Below, piece by piece: positions 6,308 through 13,468 of a stretch of 18,478 bases of DNA. The translations under genes and the position numbers were made by a program. Source of the stretch: Chloroflexota bacterium. GTDB taxonomy: Bacteria; Chloroflexota; Anaerolineae; UBA1429. How positions within the stretch are numbered: the stretch's first letter is position 1; every line of letters begins with the position of its first letter. Below the pieces are notes generated by a model. It saw only the letters and a program-made list of their open reading frames with translations, was not told where the DNA came from and did not search any database. The stretch spans positions 1 through 18,478 of the forward strand of contig JAAZBQ010000375.1 in NCBI GenBank assembly GCA_012513725.1. The letters run 5' to 3'.

Positions 6308-9300
6308 GTGACCGACCCCTTGCTCCGACGCATGGAGGAGGTGCAGGCCGAGATCGGCCGCCTCCTCACCGATGTCGGCGAAACGCCGCACAACCCGCTC
6401 CTCGCCTCGGCGCTCGAGCAGCTCGGCGTCAGCCTCGAGGAGCTGCACGTGGCGACCGAGGAGATGCGGCAGCAGCAAGATGCGCTGGTAGAGAGCCGCG
6501 ATGAGACGGAGACGGAGCGGCGCCGCTACCGCGAGCTGTTCTACGGCGCGCCGGAACCCTACATCGTCACTGATGTCGATGGACGCATCCGTGCCGCCAA
6601 CAGCGCGGCCGCGGCCCTCCTCCGGGTGCCGGTGGATCGCCTGCTGGGCAAGCCCTTGCGCGTGTACGTGGAACCTGACGATCGTCGCACCTTCTCGCTG
6701 CTTCTGGCTCGCCTGAGGTCTCACGATCGCGTCGATGGATCGCACCTGCGGCTGCGCCCGAGGGATGGCGAACGCCCTCCGGTGTGGGTACAGGCATCGG
6801 CGATGGCCGTGTTTCCGCGGCAGGGAGAGGAGGGCCGCTCGCTCCGCTGGGTGCTGCACGATGTGACGGACGAGCGTGCGATGGAGGAGCGCCTGGCGCA
6901 GGAGCGCGACATCCTCACGACGATCATGGAGAACACCTCCGCCCAGTTGGCCTACCTCGATCGCGATTTTCGGTTTGTGCGGGTGAACGCGGCCTACGCC
7001 GACGGGTCCGGCCACGCCGTCGAGGACCTCCTGGGCCGCGACCACTTTGACGTGTTTCCCAATGAAGAGAACGAGGAGATATTTCGCCGGGTGCGCGATA
7101 CGGGCGAGGCCGTGCGATTCGCCGCCAGGCCGTTCCAGTACGCCGACCAGCCGGAGCGCGGCGTCACCTATTGGGACTGGAGCCTGGTGCCCGTCAAGGA
7201 CGCGGCGGGTGAGGTGACCGGGCTGGTCTTCTCCCTCCTCGATGTCACCGAAATGGAACGCGGCCGCCAGGCGCGCGAGGGGTACCTCTCTGCATTACAG
7301 CAGATGCTCGATGTCTCGCAGAGCGTCCTGGCCGAGAGGACGGCCGAGGGCCTGCTGCGCGAGACGGTCAGCGCGGCCCGTCGGCTGACGGGCGCGCGGG
7401 CCGCGTTCGTGTGCCGGTGGGGCGACGCTGATAACGCCGAGATTGTCGCCGAGGACCTGTCCGGGGCGGCCGGATCATCGGTCGACCCGGGACCGACGGT
7501 GGTTGCGGTGTGCAACCGGCTCGCCGCACACTCGCGCGCCGCCACGGCGCGTCAGCCTGGCGCGGGCGCGCCTCGCGGGCGAGGGGTGGTGGGCGCCCGG
7601 CTCTTGCTCGGCGAGGGCCAGGCCGGCGCCGTCGTGGCGGTCGACAAGGTCGACGGTGCGTTCTCGGCGGAGGACGAGGCTCTGCTGGGCCAGCTGGCCT
7701 CGCTGGCCACCCTCGGCATGGCCCACATCCGGGCCACCCGCGGCGCCGAGCGCCGCGCCGAGGAGCGCGAGGCCGTCTTTGGCGCCCTGACCAACGCCGT
7801 GTTCGTGTACGACGCCTCGGGCGAGATCGCACACTGCAACTCGGCCGCCCGCGAGGCGCTTGGGTACTCGCCCGTGGGGCGCAGCCGCCGCGTCATCGTC
7901 TCGCAGATCGCCCTGCGGCTCGTCGACAGCGCCCCCGTGCCCTTTGATCAGTTGCCCTCCTCCCGGGCGCTCCGCGGCGAGACGGTGCGCGGCGAGCGGT
8001 ACCAGTACAACGGCCCCCACGGCGCGGTGCTCACGCTGCTGATTTCCGCCGCCCCCTTTGTGATGGATGGCCAGGTAGCCGGCGCGGTGGTCGTATGGCA
8101 CGATGTGACGGAGCGCGAACAGCTCCTTGAGGCGCTGCGCGCCGAGCAGGCTCGGCTGCGCGCCGTCATCGACAATGCCCCGGTGGGCATCGTGTTTGCC
8201 GACGCCCAGGGCGACATCGTGCTGGTAAACCGGGCGGCGGAGCAGGCGTTCGACCAGCCCCTGCCCTACGCCCAGCCCGTGGCGGAGGCGCTTGGCGCGC
8301 ACCTGACGCCGCTAGGGTCAGCGGCTCCCGTGGGCCGCGATCACCCGCTGGTTCGCGCCGCGCTGCACGGCGAGACGGTGCAGGCAGAGGAACTCGTCCT
8401 CCGCGTGCCGGGCGGCCGGGAGCGTCGCCTCTTGCACCACGCCGCGCCGGTACGCCTCTCGCCGACCGGGGGGCTGGATGGCGCCGTGCTTGCCTTTCAA
8501 GACATCACCGAGATGCGACGGGCCGAGGAGACCCTGCACCGCCGCCAGGAAGAGTTCCGCGCCCTGGTGGAGAACGCGCCCGACATTGTGGCGCGCTACG
8601 ACAGCGATCTACGCTACACCTACGTGAACCCCGTCGTGGAGCGTTACATCGGCGCTTCGCCAGAGGATCTGGTGGGCAAAAGCATGGCGGATCTGGGTCT
8701 TGATGCCGGCCTGGCGGCTCGGCTCGAGGGGGCGGTCGCCGAGGTCTTTGGCTCGGGGAGCGAGCAGACCCTCGAGTACGCCCTGCCCGTGGGTTCTGAG
8801 CGGTTCCACATGGAGGCGCGGCTCTCGCCCGAGTTCTCGGCTGACGGGACGGTGCACTCGGTTCTTTGCGTTACCCGCGACATCACGGAGAGGCACCGCG
8901 CGCGCGAGGCGCTGGGACGCTACGCCATGCGGCTGCAGGTCCTCCACCTCCTGGACCGGGCCATCCTCGCCGCCCGCTCCGTCGACGACATCGCCCACGC
9001 GGCGCTCGAGAGCGTCCGCGACATCATCCCCTACCGGCGCTCCAGCGTCATGATCTTTGACCGCCCGGCGAACGAGTTCACCCTCTATGCCCAGGTGCTT
9101 TCCGGGCCCGTGGCGGGAGAGTTGCAGGAACTACAGGAGGGCGCGCGGCTGCCGCTGGATAGCCTGTGGTACCGCGACGTACTGGAGCGGGGCGAGACCT
9201 ACATCAGCGACGACCTGCAACAGGTCGAGGCGGGATCGAGCCTGCTGGGTGAGCTCCAGGCCGTGGGCATCCGGGCCTATGCCAGCCTGCCCCTGATCAC

Positions 9301-10552
9301 CCAGGGGGAGGTGATCGGAGCGCTCACCCTGGGCATGAGCGAGCCTGCCAGCCTGGCGGGCGAGGCGCTTGACGTGGGCCAGGAGGTGGCCGACGAGTTG
9401 GCCATCGGGGTGCGCCAGGCCCAGCTGGACGCCCAGGTTCGCCGCCACGCCCAGGCCCTGGAGATGACCGTCGCCCGTCGCACGGCGGCGCTGCGCGAGA
9501 GCGAGGAGCGGTTCCGCGCCGTGTACGAGGAGGCCGGGATCGGCATCGCGATCGTCGACGAGGAGGGCATCATCCGCGACGCCAACCCGGCCCTGCGCCA
9601 GATGCTGGGGTACCCCTCCACCGGCCTGGTGGGCCGATCGTTGGCGCTGTTCGAGTATCGGGACGAGGGCACCGGCGAACCCGACCCCGAGATGTACCGA
9701 CGCCTGGTGCGCGACGGCAGCCGCCACGCCCGCGAGGAAAAGCAGTACCGGCGTCAGGACGGCCGCCGGGTCTGGGTGGACCAGATCATCACCTTCGTGC
9801 ACCCGGTCAACCGGCGCGCGCCGTTCGCCGTGGTGCTCCTCGACGACATCACCGAGCGGAAGCAGATGCTCGCCACCATGGCGCAGAACGAACGCCTGGT
9901 GATGTCCGGCCGGATGGCGGCCACCGTCGCCCACGAGATCAACAATCCCCTGCAAGCCGTCATCGGCTGTCTGGGCCTGGCCCGCGAGTTGGTGGCCGAT
10001 GACAACCCCGATGCCATCCGCTATCTGGATGTCGGCCGCGAGGAGCTCTTGCGCACGGCTCGCATCGTCAGTCGCCTCCGCGACGTCCATCGCCCCTTCC
10101 GGGTCGAGGACCGCGAGCCCACCGACCTGAATGCGCTCCTGGAACAGTCCCTGGAGATGATCCTCCGCCGTCGGGAGGATCAAGGCGTTACGCTGACCGT
10201 CGACACCGAACCGCTCCCCGCGGCGCGTATGGTGCCAGACCGCGTACAGCAGGTCGTTATCAGCCTGCTCCTGAACGCCCTAGACGCCATGCCGGAGGGG
10301 GGCCAGCTCACGCTGCGCACGCGCTCGATCGAAGCGCCGGCCGGGGTGCGGTTGGATGTCATCGACACGGGCCGGGGCATTCCCGTCGAGCGCTTGCCCT
10401 TCGTCTTTGACATGTTCTATACTAGCAAAGTGGACGGGTTGGGGCTGGGCCTGTATCTTAGCCAGGGCATCGTGGATGAGCACGGCGGGCACCTCGAGTT
10501 GCAGAGCGAGGAGGGCAGAGGCACCTCTGTATCCGTCTGGTTGCCACGGTGA
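6308..10552 (+). CDS. Large soluble multi-PAS/GAF sensor histidine kinase
   Basis: About 1414 residues, with no membrane helix or signal peptide, so a cytoplasmic sensor. Domain order with rough residues: N-terminal coiled coil (15-70); PAS1 (73-190); PAS2 (200-315); GAF1 (328-480); PAS3 (487-605); PAS4 (616-735); PAS5 (749-865); GAF2 (875-1040); coiled linker; PAS6 (1067-1185); dimerisation domain with H-box VAHEINNPLQAV (histidine near 1209); and a HATPase domain with N-box LLLNALDAM, G1 DTGRGI and G2 GLGLGL. All catalytic boxes are intact. It should autophosphorylate in response to small-molecule, redox or light cues, but no haem, flavin or chromophore ligand residue can be assigned with confidence. 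No receiver is attached, so the OmpR-type and single-domain receivers downstream are natural partners. I favour GTG 6308, preceded by GATGAGGA; an in-frame ATG at 6293 lacks a ribosome binding site. Confidence 0.93.
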   Translation: MTDPLLRRMEEVQAEIGRLLTDVGETPHNPLLASALEQLGVSLEELHVATEEMRQQQDALVESRDETETERRRYRELFYGAPEPYIVTDVDGRIRAANSAAAALLRVPVDRLLGKPLRVYVEPDDRRTFSLLLARLRSHDRVDGSHLRLRPRDGERPPVWVQASAMAVFPRQGEEGRSLRWVLHDVTDERAMEERLAQERDILTTIMENTSAQLAYLDRDFRFVRVNAAYADGSGHAVEDLLGRDHFDVFPNEENEEIFRRVRDTGEAVRFAARPFQYADQPERGVTYWDWSLVPVKDAAGEVTGLVFSLLDVTEMERGRQAREGYLSALQQMLDVSQSVLAERTAEGLLRETVSAARRLTGARAAFVCRWGDADNAEIVAEDLSGAAGSSVDPGPTVVAVCNRLAAHSRAATARQPGAGAPRGRGVVGARLLLGEGQAGAVVAVDKVDGAFSAEDEALLGQLASLATLGMAHIRATRGAERRAEEREAVFGALTNAVFVYDASGEIAHCNSAAREALGYSPVGRSRRVIVSQIALRLVDSAPVPFDQLPSSRALRGETVRGERYQYNGPHGAVLTLLISAAPFVMDGQVAGAVVVWHDVTEREQLLEALRAEQARLRAVIDNAPVGIVFADAQGDIVLVNRAAEQAFDQPLPYAQPVAEALGAHLTPLGSAAPVGRDHPLVRAALHGETVQAEELVLRVPGGRERRLLHHAAPVRLSPTGGLDGAVLAFQDITEMRRAEETLHRRQEEFRALVENAPDIVARYDSDLRYTYVNPVVERYIGASPEDLVGKSMADLGLDAGLAARLEGAVAEVFGSGSEQTLEYALPVGSERFHMEARLSPEFSADGTVHSVLCVTRDITERHRAREALGRYAMRLQVLHLLDRAILAARSVDDIAHAALESVRDIIPYRRSSVMIFDRPANEFTLYAQVLSGPVAGELQELQEGARLPLDSLWYRDVLERGETYISDDLQQVEAGSSLLGELQAVGIRAYASLPLITQGEVIGALTLGMSEPASLAGEALDVGQEVADELAIGVRQAQLDAQVRRHAQALEMTVARRTAALRESEERFRAVYEEAGIGIAIVDEEGIIRDANPALRQMLGYPSTGLVGRSLALFEYRDEGTGEPDPEMYRRLVRDGSRHAREEKQYRRQDGRRVWVDQIITFVHPVNRRAPFAVVLLDDITERKQMLATMAQNERLVMSGRMAATVAHEINNPLQAVIGCLGLARELVADDNPDAIRYLDVGREELLRTARIVSRLRDVHRPFRVEDREPTDLNALLEQSLEMILRRREDQGVTLTVDTEPLPAARMVPDRVQQVVISLLLNALDAMPEGGQLTLRTRSIEAPAGVRLDVIDTGRGIPVERLPFVFDMFYTSKVDGLGLGLYLSQGIVDEHGGHLELQSEEGRGTSVSVWLPR

Positions 10553-10742
10553 GAGGGTGGCCGTCGCCCGAGTCAGCCCCCAGAAGCCCGCACACTCTGC
10601 GACCCGTCGAAGCATGAAATGCGCTCCGGTGATAGTTCCAAGAGGGCGTGTATCGCCACCCGCGGCTAGCCGCTGAGGTGAGCGGAGTGACCAACGCCCC
10701 AAGCATAGCGCCGCAGATCCGCGCAGTTGGAGCGAGGCATCA

Positions 10743-11462
10743 GTGGACAACCAAGTACGCACTCTGGTGGTGGACGACGAAAAGGGCGTGCGGTTCTTCC
10801 TGGAAGAGACGCTTCGTCGCGAGGGCTATGATGTGACCAGCGCCTCCAGCGGCGAGGATGCCCTGGATAGGCTGCGCGACACGCCCTTTGACCTGGTGAT
10901 GCTGGATCTCCGCCTGGGGGGCCGCACCGATGGCCTTCGGGTGCTGGAGGCCATCCGCTGGCGCTGGCCCGAGACCGTGGTCATCATCCTGACCGGCCAC
11001 GGCTCCATGGAGTCGGCCCTGACGGCCATCCGCGAGGGGGTGGACGGCTACCTGCTCAAGCCGGTGGAGCCGCAGGAGGTGCGCCATACGGTCGCCGAGG
11101 CGCTCGAGCGACGGCGCCAGCGTGCCCGCGTCCACCAGACGCAGGAGGACAAGCAGGTGCTCGAGGTGGGACCCTTTCGGGTGGATACCGAAAAGCACCT
11201 GGTGACGATGGATGGCCAGCCGTTGGACCTCACCCCCCAGGAGTGGTCGCTCCTCGTCCATCTCATCGAGAACCGCCAGAAGGTGCTGACGCCCGAGGAA
11301 CTCGTTCGCGTCGTCCGCGAGTATGAGCCCGAAGACCTGTACGAGGCCCGGCAGATCATCAAGTGGTACGTCCACCGCCTGCGCCGCAAGGTGGAACCCA
11401 AGCCCTCCAAACCCAGGTACATTCTGAATGTGCGCGGCGTCGGCTATACCTTTGGGGGCTGA
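10743..11462 (+). CDS. OmpR/PhoB-type response regulator
   Basis: This 239-residue regulator has an N-terminal receiver (about 1-120) and a C-terminal winged helix (about 138-238). The receiver keeps the acidic pair D11/D12, the phosphoacceptor D55 in VMLDLRLGG, T84 in IILTGHG and K106 in YLLKPV. The output domain shows the OmpR/PhoB pattern DLTPQEWSLLVHL, KVLTPEELVRVV, then a recognition helix region EARQIIKWYVHRLRRKVE and the wing RYILNVRGVGYTF. It should bind DNA as a dimer once phosphorylated. It begins at a GTG with GAGG five bases upstream and lies 190 bases after the kinase stop, so the kinase is the likely partner. The 190-base gap holds no good promoter, which argues for co-transcription. 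Confidence 0.93.
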   Translation: MDNQVRTLVVDDEKGVRFFLEETLRREGYDVTSASSGEDALDRLRDTPFDLVMLDLRLGGRTDGLRVLEAIRWRWPETVVIILTGHGSMESALTAIREGVDGYLLKPVEPQEVRHTVAEALERRRQRARVHQTQEDKQVLEVGPFRVDTEKHLVTMDGQPLDLTPQEWSLLVHLIENRQKVLTPEELVRVVREYEPEDLYEARQIIKWYVHRLRRKVEPKPSKPRYILNVRGVGYTFGG

Positions 11463-11496
11463 TCGCCGCCGTGTCCTGTTCGTCGCCCGGACCCCT

Positions 11497-11582
11497 CCAA
11501 CCCAATTCCAACACATCACAACCAACCCCATCGAGTCTCCCAACCGTACCCATCGGGTCACGTGGGCGCGCCGTGCTACTAT
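11497..11582 (+). promoter_or_regulatory. Three-block upstream element A (shared with 17039-17124)
   Basis: Three blocks sit in a C-rich, G-poor region after the OmpR-type gene: CCAACCCAATTCCAACACA at 11497-11515, CAAC followed by CCATCGG at 11541-11556, and CGTGCTACTAT at 11572-11582. All three recur, in the same order and at exactly the same spacing, ahead of the flavoprotein gene at 17212. The last block looks like an extended -10 (TGCTACTAT). It lies 156 bases ahead of the receiver ATG at 11738. Confidence 0.55.
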
Positions 11583-11681
11583 GTTCGTGATGGTGGCACC
11601 CCGGCTGGGGCGCATCGCTGTGGGCTGCCCCTCCCCCGCCAGGCGCTCGATCCGTGCCGTGATGCGGCGGCGCCAAGAGCC

Positions 11682-11690
11682 TGCTACGAT
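11682..11690 (+). promoter_or_regulatory. Possible extended -10 just ahead of the single-domain receiver gene
   Basis: TGCTACGAT matches the extended -10 pattern TGCTAYNNT seen elsewhere in the window and sits 47 bases before the receiver ATG. No recognisable -35 is present. Confidence 0.35.
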
Positions 11691-11737
11691 GGCCGATCTA
11701 CACAGAACCATGGGATCATGCAACACACAGTAAAGCG

Positions 11738-12106
11738 ATGGGCATGAAAAAGATCCTCGTTGTCGATGATGATACGATCGTTCTGCTCATTCTCCGCGAT
11801 GCGCTAGGTAGGGTTCAGCCGGATTATGAGATCGTCACCGCCAAGGACGGCCGCGAGGCGCTCACGCTGCTGCGTGACGACCGATTCGACCTCCTGGTGA
11901 CGGACCTCGGCCTGCCCGGCATCACCGGCATCACGCTCACCGAGGAAGCCCGCGAGCTACACGCTGAGCTCCCGGTCGTGTGGATCACCGCATATGGTTG
12001 TCATAACGTGTGCGCCGAGAGCGACGAGCTCGGCGTTTGTTGCTGCCTGGACAAGCCGGTGGACATCGAACGGATCCGAGAAGCCGTGCGCGCTGCCCTC
12101 CAGTAG
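11738..12106 (+). CDS. Single-domain response regulator (receiver) with unusual cysteine cluster
   Basis: This 122-residue protein is one receiver domain with no output domain. It retains the acidic triplet D10-D12 (ILVVDDD), the phosphoacceptor D56 (LLVTDLGLPG), T85 (WITAYG) and K107 (CLDKPV), so phosphorylation should be possible. Between T85 and K107 there are five cysteines, C89, C93, C102, C103 and C104, which is not a usual receiver feature. It could relay phosphate from the large kinase, or act by protein binding as CheY and Spo0F do. The start is either ATG 11738 or ATG 11744 (MKKILVVDDD); neither has a clear ribosome binding site. It is separated from the OmpR-type gene by 275 bases that contain two promoter candidates, so it may be expressed independently. 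Confidence 0.9.
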   Translation: MGMKKILVVDDDTIVLLILRDALGRVQPDYEIVTAKDGREALTLLRDDRFDLLVTDLGLPGITGITLTEEARELHAELPVVWITAYGCHNVCAESDELGVCCCLDKPVDIERIREAVRAALQ

Positions 12107-12115
12107 GGGCCCACG

Positions 12116-12129
12116 GCGCCGGCCGGCGC
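12116..12129. repeat. Perfect GC palindrome between the receiver and osmC genes
   Basis: GCGCCGGCCGGCGC is its own reverse complement and begins 10 bases after the receiver stop. It may fold as a short hairpin in the transcript and act as a weak terminator, or be chance in GC-rich DNA. Confidence 0.35.
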
Positions 12130-12166
12130 GAGGCCGGATCACGAGGTGAACAAGGAGTAGTGGCTG

Positions 12167-12604
12167 ATGGCCGATATCGAGCGAACGTCGACGGCAGTCT
12201 GGCGCGGTGACCTCCGCGGTGGGGAGGGCACCATCAGCAGCGCCAGCGGCACCCTGGATGGCGTGCCGTACAACGCGGCGATGCGGTTTGAGCAGGCGCC
12301 GGGCACCAACCCCGAGGAGTTGATCGCCGCGGCCCACGCTGCCTGCTACAACATGGCCTTTGCCGCCGTGCTGGCCGAGAACGGCCATGCGCCGGAGGAA
12401 CTGCAGACGCGTGCCGTGTGCCACCTTACCCCGCAGCGCGGGGGATACCGCATCACCCGCATGCGCCTGGAAACCCGGGCGCGGGTTCCCGGCCTGGATC
12501 AAGTGACGTTGCAGCGCCTGGCAGAGGAGGGCGAGAAGGGCTGCCCCGTCTCCAACGCGCTCCGCGGGGGGATCGAGATCGAGCTGAGCGTCTCCCTGGC
12601 CTGA
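12167..12604 (+). CDS. OsmC/Ohr family peroxidase
   Basis: This 145-residue protein carries the OsmC family signature. The first catalytic cysteine is C60 in LIAAAHAACYNMAF, preceded by the typical GTNPEELI segment. The second is C126 in EKGCPVSNAL. Members of the family reduce organic hydroperoxides (and hydrogen peroxide less well) through this cysteine pair, usually recharged by lipoyl or thiol reductants in the cytoplasm. The length is normal for the family. The N-terminus TAVWRGDLRGGEGTI with a GTLDGVPYNA strand fits the OsmC rather than the Ohr branch. AAGGAG lies nine bases ahead of the ATG. It starts a run of redox genes that continues to the end of the window, and a possible flavin-binding protein begins 45 bases downstream. 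Confidence 0.92.
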   Translation: MADIERTSTAVWRGDLRGGEGTISSASGTLDGVPYNAAMRFEQAPGTNPEELIAAAHAACYNMAFAAVLAENGHAPEELQTRAVCHLTPQRGGYRITRMRLETRARVPGLDQVTLQRLAEEGEKGCPVSNALRGGIEIELSVSLA

Positions 12605-12648
12605 GGACCTTGCCAACTCCAGAACGCGAGACCGACGAGGTGCACTGG

Positions 12649-13032
12649 ATGCTCGAGTCGATAGATCGCATTGTAGCCCTGGCCGACAAGGTCGGCCTGG
12701 TGATCGTGGAGGTTGCTGGACAGTCTGGCGTTCCGATGATAGCATGTGCGCGTCGGCTGCTGCCCGACGGCGCGGACCAGGTCGCCTTGGATGACTGGTG
12801 CGCGCCATCCCTGGCCGAACGGATCCAGAGCGACGGGCGCTTGACCGTCGTCGTGTGGGACGAGGCGACGGGAAGCGGGTACCACCTGTGGGGCGCCTGC
12901 GTCGAGTGTCGCCGGGTGCCGACGGCGGACAGCGGGCGGCTCCTGCGGATCCGCATCGAGCAGGTGGTGCCCTTTGGCGGCGAGCGCGGCGCCATGGCGG
13001 AGGATGGCTTGACCTGGTCCGTATCCGCCTGA
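12649..13032 (+). CDS. Probable pyridoxamine 5'-phosphate oxidase-like FMN-binding split-barrel protein
   Basis: This roughly 127-residue protein appears to be a small split barrel of the PPOX-like type. It shows an N-terminal helix and strand pair (IVALADKVGLVIVEVAG), a middle stretch naming the target side (LDDWCAPSLAERIQSDGRLTVVVWD) and a pairing strand GYHLWGACVECRRV. This is the arrangement in small PPOX proteins, where a TVVVWD-like strand precedes a G-Y-x-L-x-G strand. Such proteins bind FMN, F420 or haem, and which one cannot be told here. I start at ATG 12649 with GAGG eight bases upstream; GTG 12640 is also possible. The gene is 44 bases downstream of osmC, suggesting co-transcription and a role in redox or stress chemistry. 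Family assignment is moderate. Confidence 0.6.
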   Translation: MLESIDRIVALADKVGLVIVEVAGQSGVPMIACARRLLPDGADQVALDDWCAPSLAERIQSDGRLTVVVWDEATGSGYHLWGACVECRRVPTADSGRLLRIRIEQVVPFGGERGAMAEDGLTWSVSA

Positions 13033-13035
13033 GCC

Positions 13036-13090
13036 CATCCCATTCTATTCATCACGATCCTTCTCCTCACCCCCCTTCCTCTTTTCTCGT
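13036..13090 (+). other. C/T-rich, G-poor tract, possible Rho utilisation site
   Basis: About 54 bases after the PPOX-like stop contain almost no G and are dominated by C and T. Such C-rich, G-poor RNA is the kind Rho loads on, so this may end the osmC transcript. It is composition evidence only. Confidence 0.3.
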
Positions 13091-13172
13091 GTGTCGGTTT
13101 CGGTTGCACGGCGACGACGGCGCTGCCGTGGGTTGGCGCGTGCGTGCCTAGTCTCAGTAGAAAGGACTCGAC

Positions 13173-13382
13173 GTGAAAGCAAGGGTGGACAAGAACGTTT
13201 GCATCGGAACGGCCAACTGCGTGGCCATCGCCCCCGAGGTGTTCCAGCTGGATAACCACGGCCTCTCCGAAGTAGTGGACCCGAACGCCGGTACCGATGA
13301 CCTCCTGCGTGAGGCCGCCGAAGAGTGCCCGGTGCAGGCCATCATTCTCGAGGACGACTCGGGGAAACAGATCTATCCCTAG
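13173..13382 (+). CDS. [3Fe-4S]-type ferredoxin
   Basis: This 69-residue ferredoxin has cysteines at C10, C16 and C52 in VCIGTANCVAIAP and EECPVQAI. Position 13, where a four-iron ferredoxin has its second cysteine (CxxC), is threonine. That leaves three ligands and predicts a [3Fe-4S] cluster, as in the small ferredoxins that serve actinobacterial P450s. It should be a cytoplasmic one-electron carrier. GTG start with AAAGGA upstream. It lies 86 bases ahead of korA, so it is a good candidate for the electron acceptor of that enzyme, although 2-oxoacid:ferredoxin oxidoreductases more often use [4Fe-4S] partners. The cluster type is inferred from the ligand pattern; conversion to [4Fe-4S] with a non-cysteine ligand cannot be excluded. 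Confidence 0.9.
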   Translation: MKARVDKNVCIGTANCVAIAPEVFQLDNHGLSEVVDPNAGTDDLLREAAEECPVQAIILEDDSGKQIYP

Positions 13383-13468
13383 CCGGTCTGCCGCCGTACC
13401 GGTGATCCTGTCGCCGCGTGGGCGATAGGGTCGCCGGCCAGCATTCGTCCCAGCAAGGAGATCGCAGT

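Noticed and set aside
6142..6504. Open frame of 120 codons between the CheB-like and kinase genes
   Set aside because: It overlaps the kinase start in another frame, becomes Arg/Ala-rich there, and has no recognisable content.
9131..10183. Minus-strand open frame of 350 codons opposite the kinase gene
   Set aside because: It mirrors the kinase coding sequence including the H-box region and shows no domain or ribosome binding site.
10662..10673. Palindrome GCGGCTAGCCGC between the kinase and OmpR-type genes
   Set aside because: Short, single copy and not placed like a terminator or a dimer operator that could be compared with a second site.
11428..11733. Open frame of 101 codons ahead of the receiver gene
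   Set aside because: It overlaps the OmpR-type gene end, lacks a ribosome binding site and spans the proposed promoter elements.
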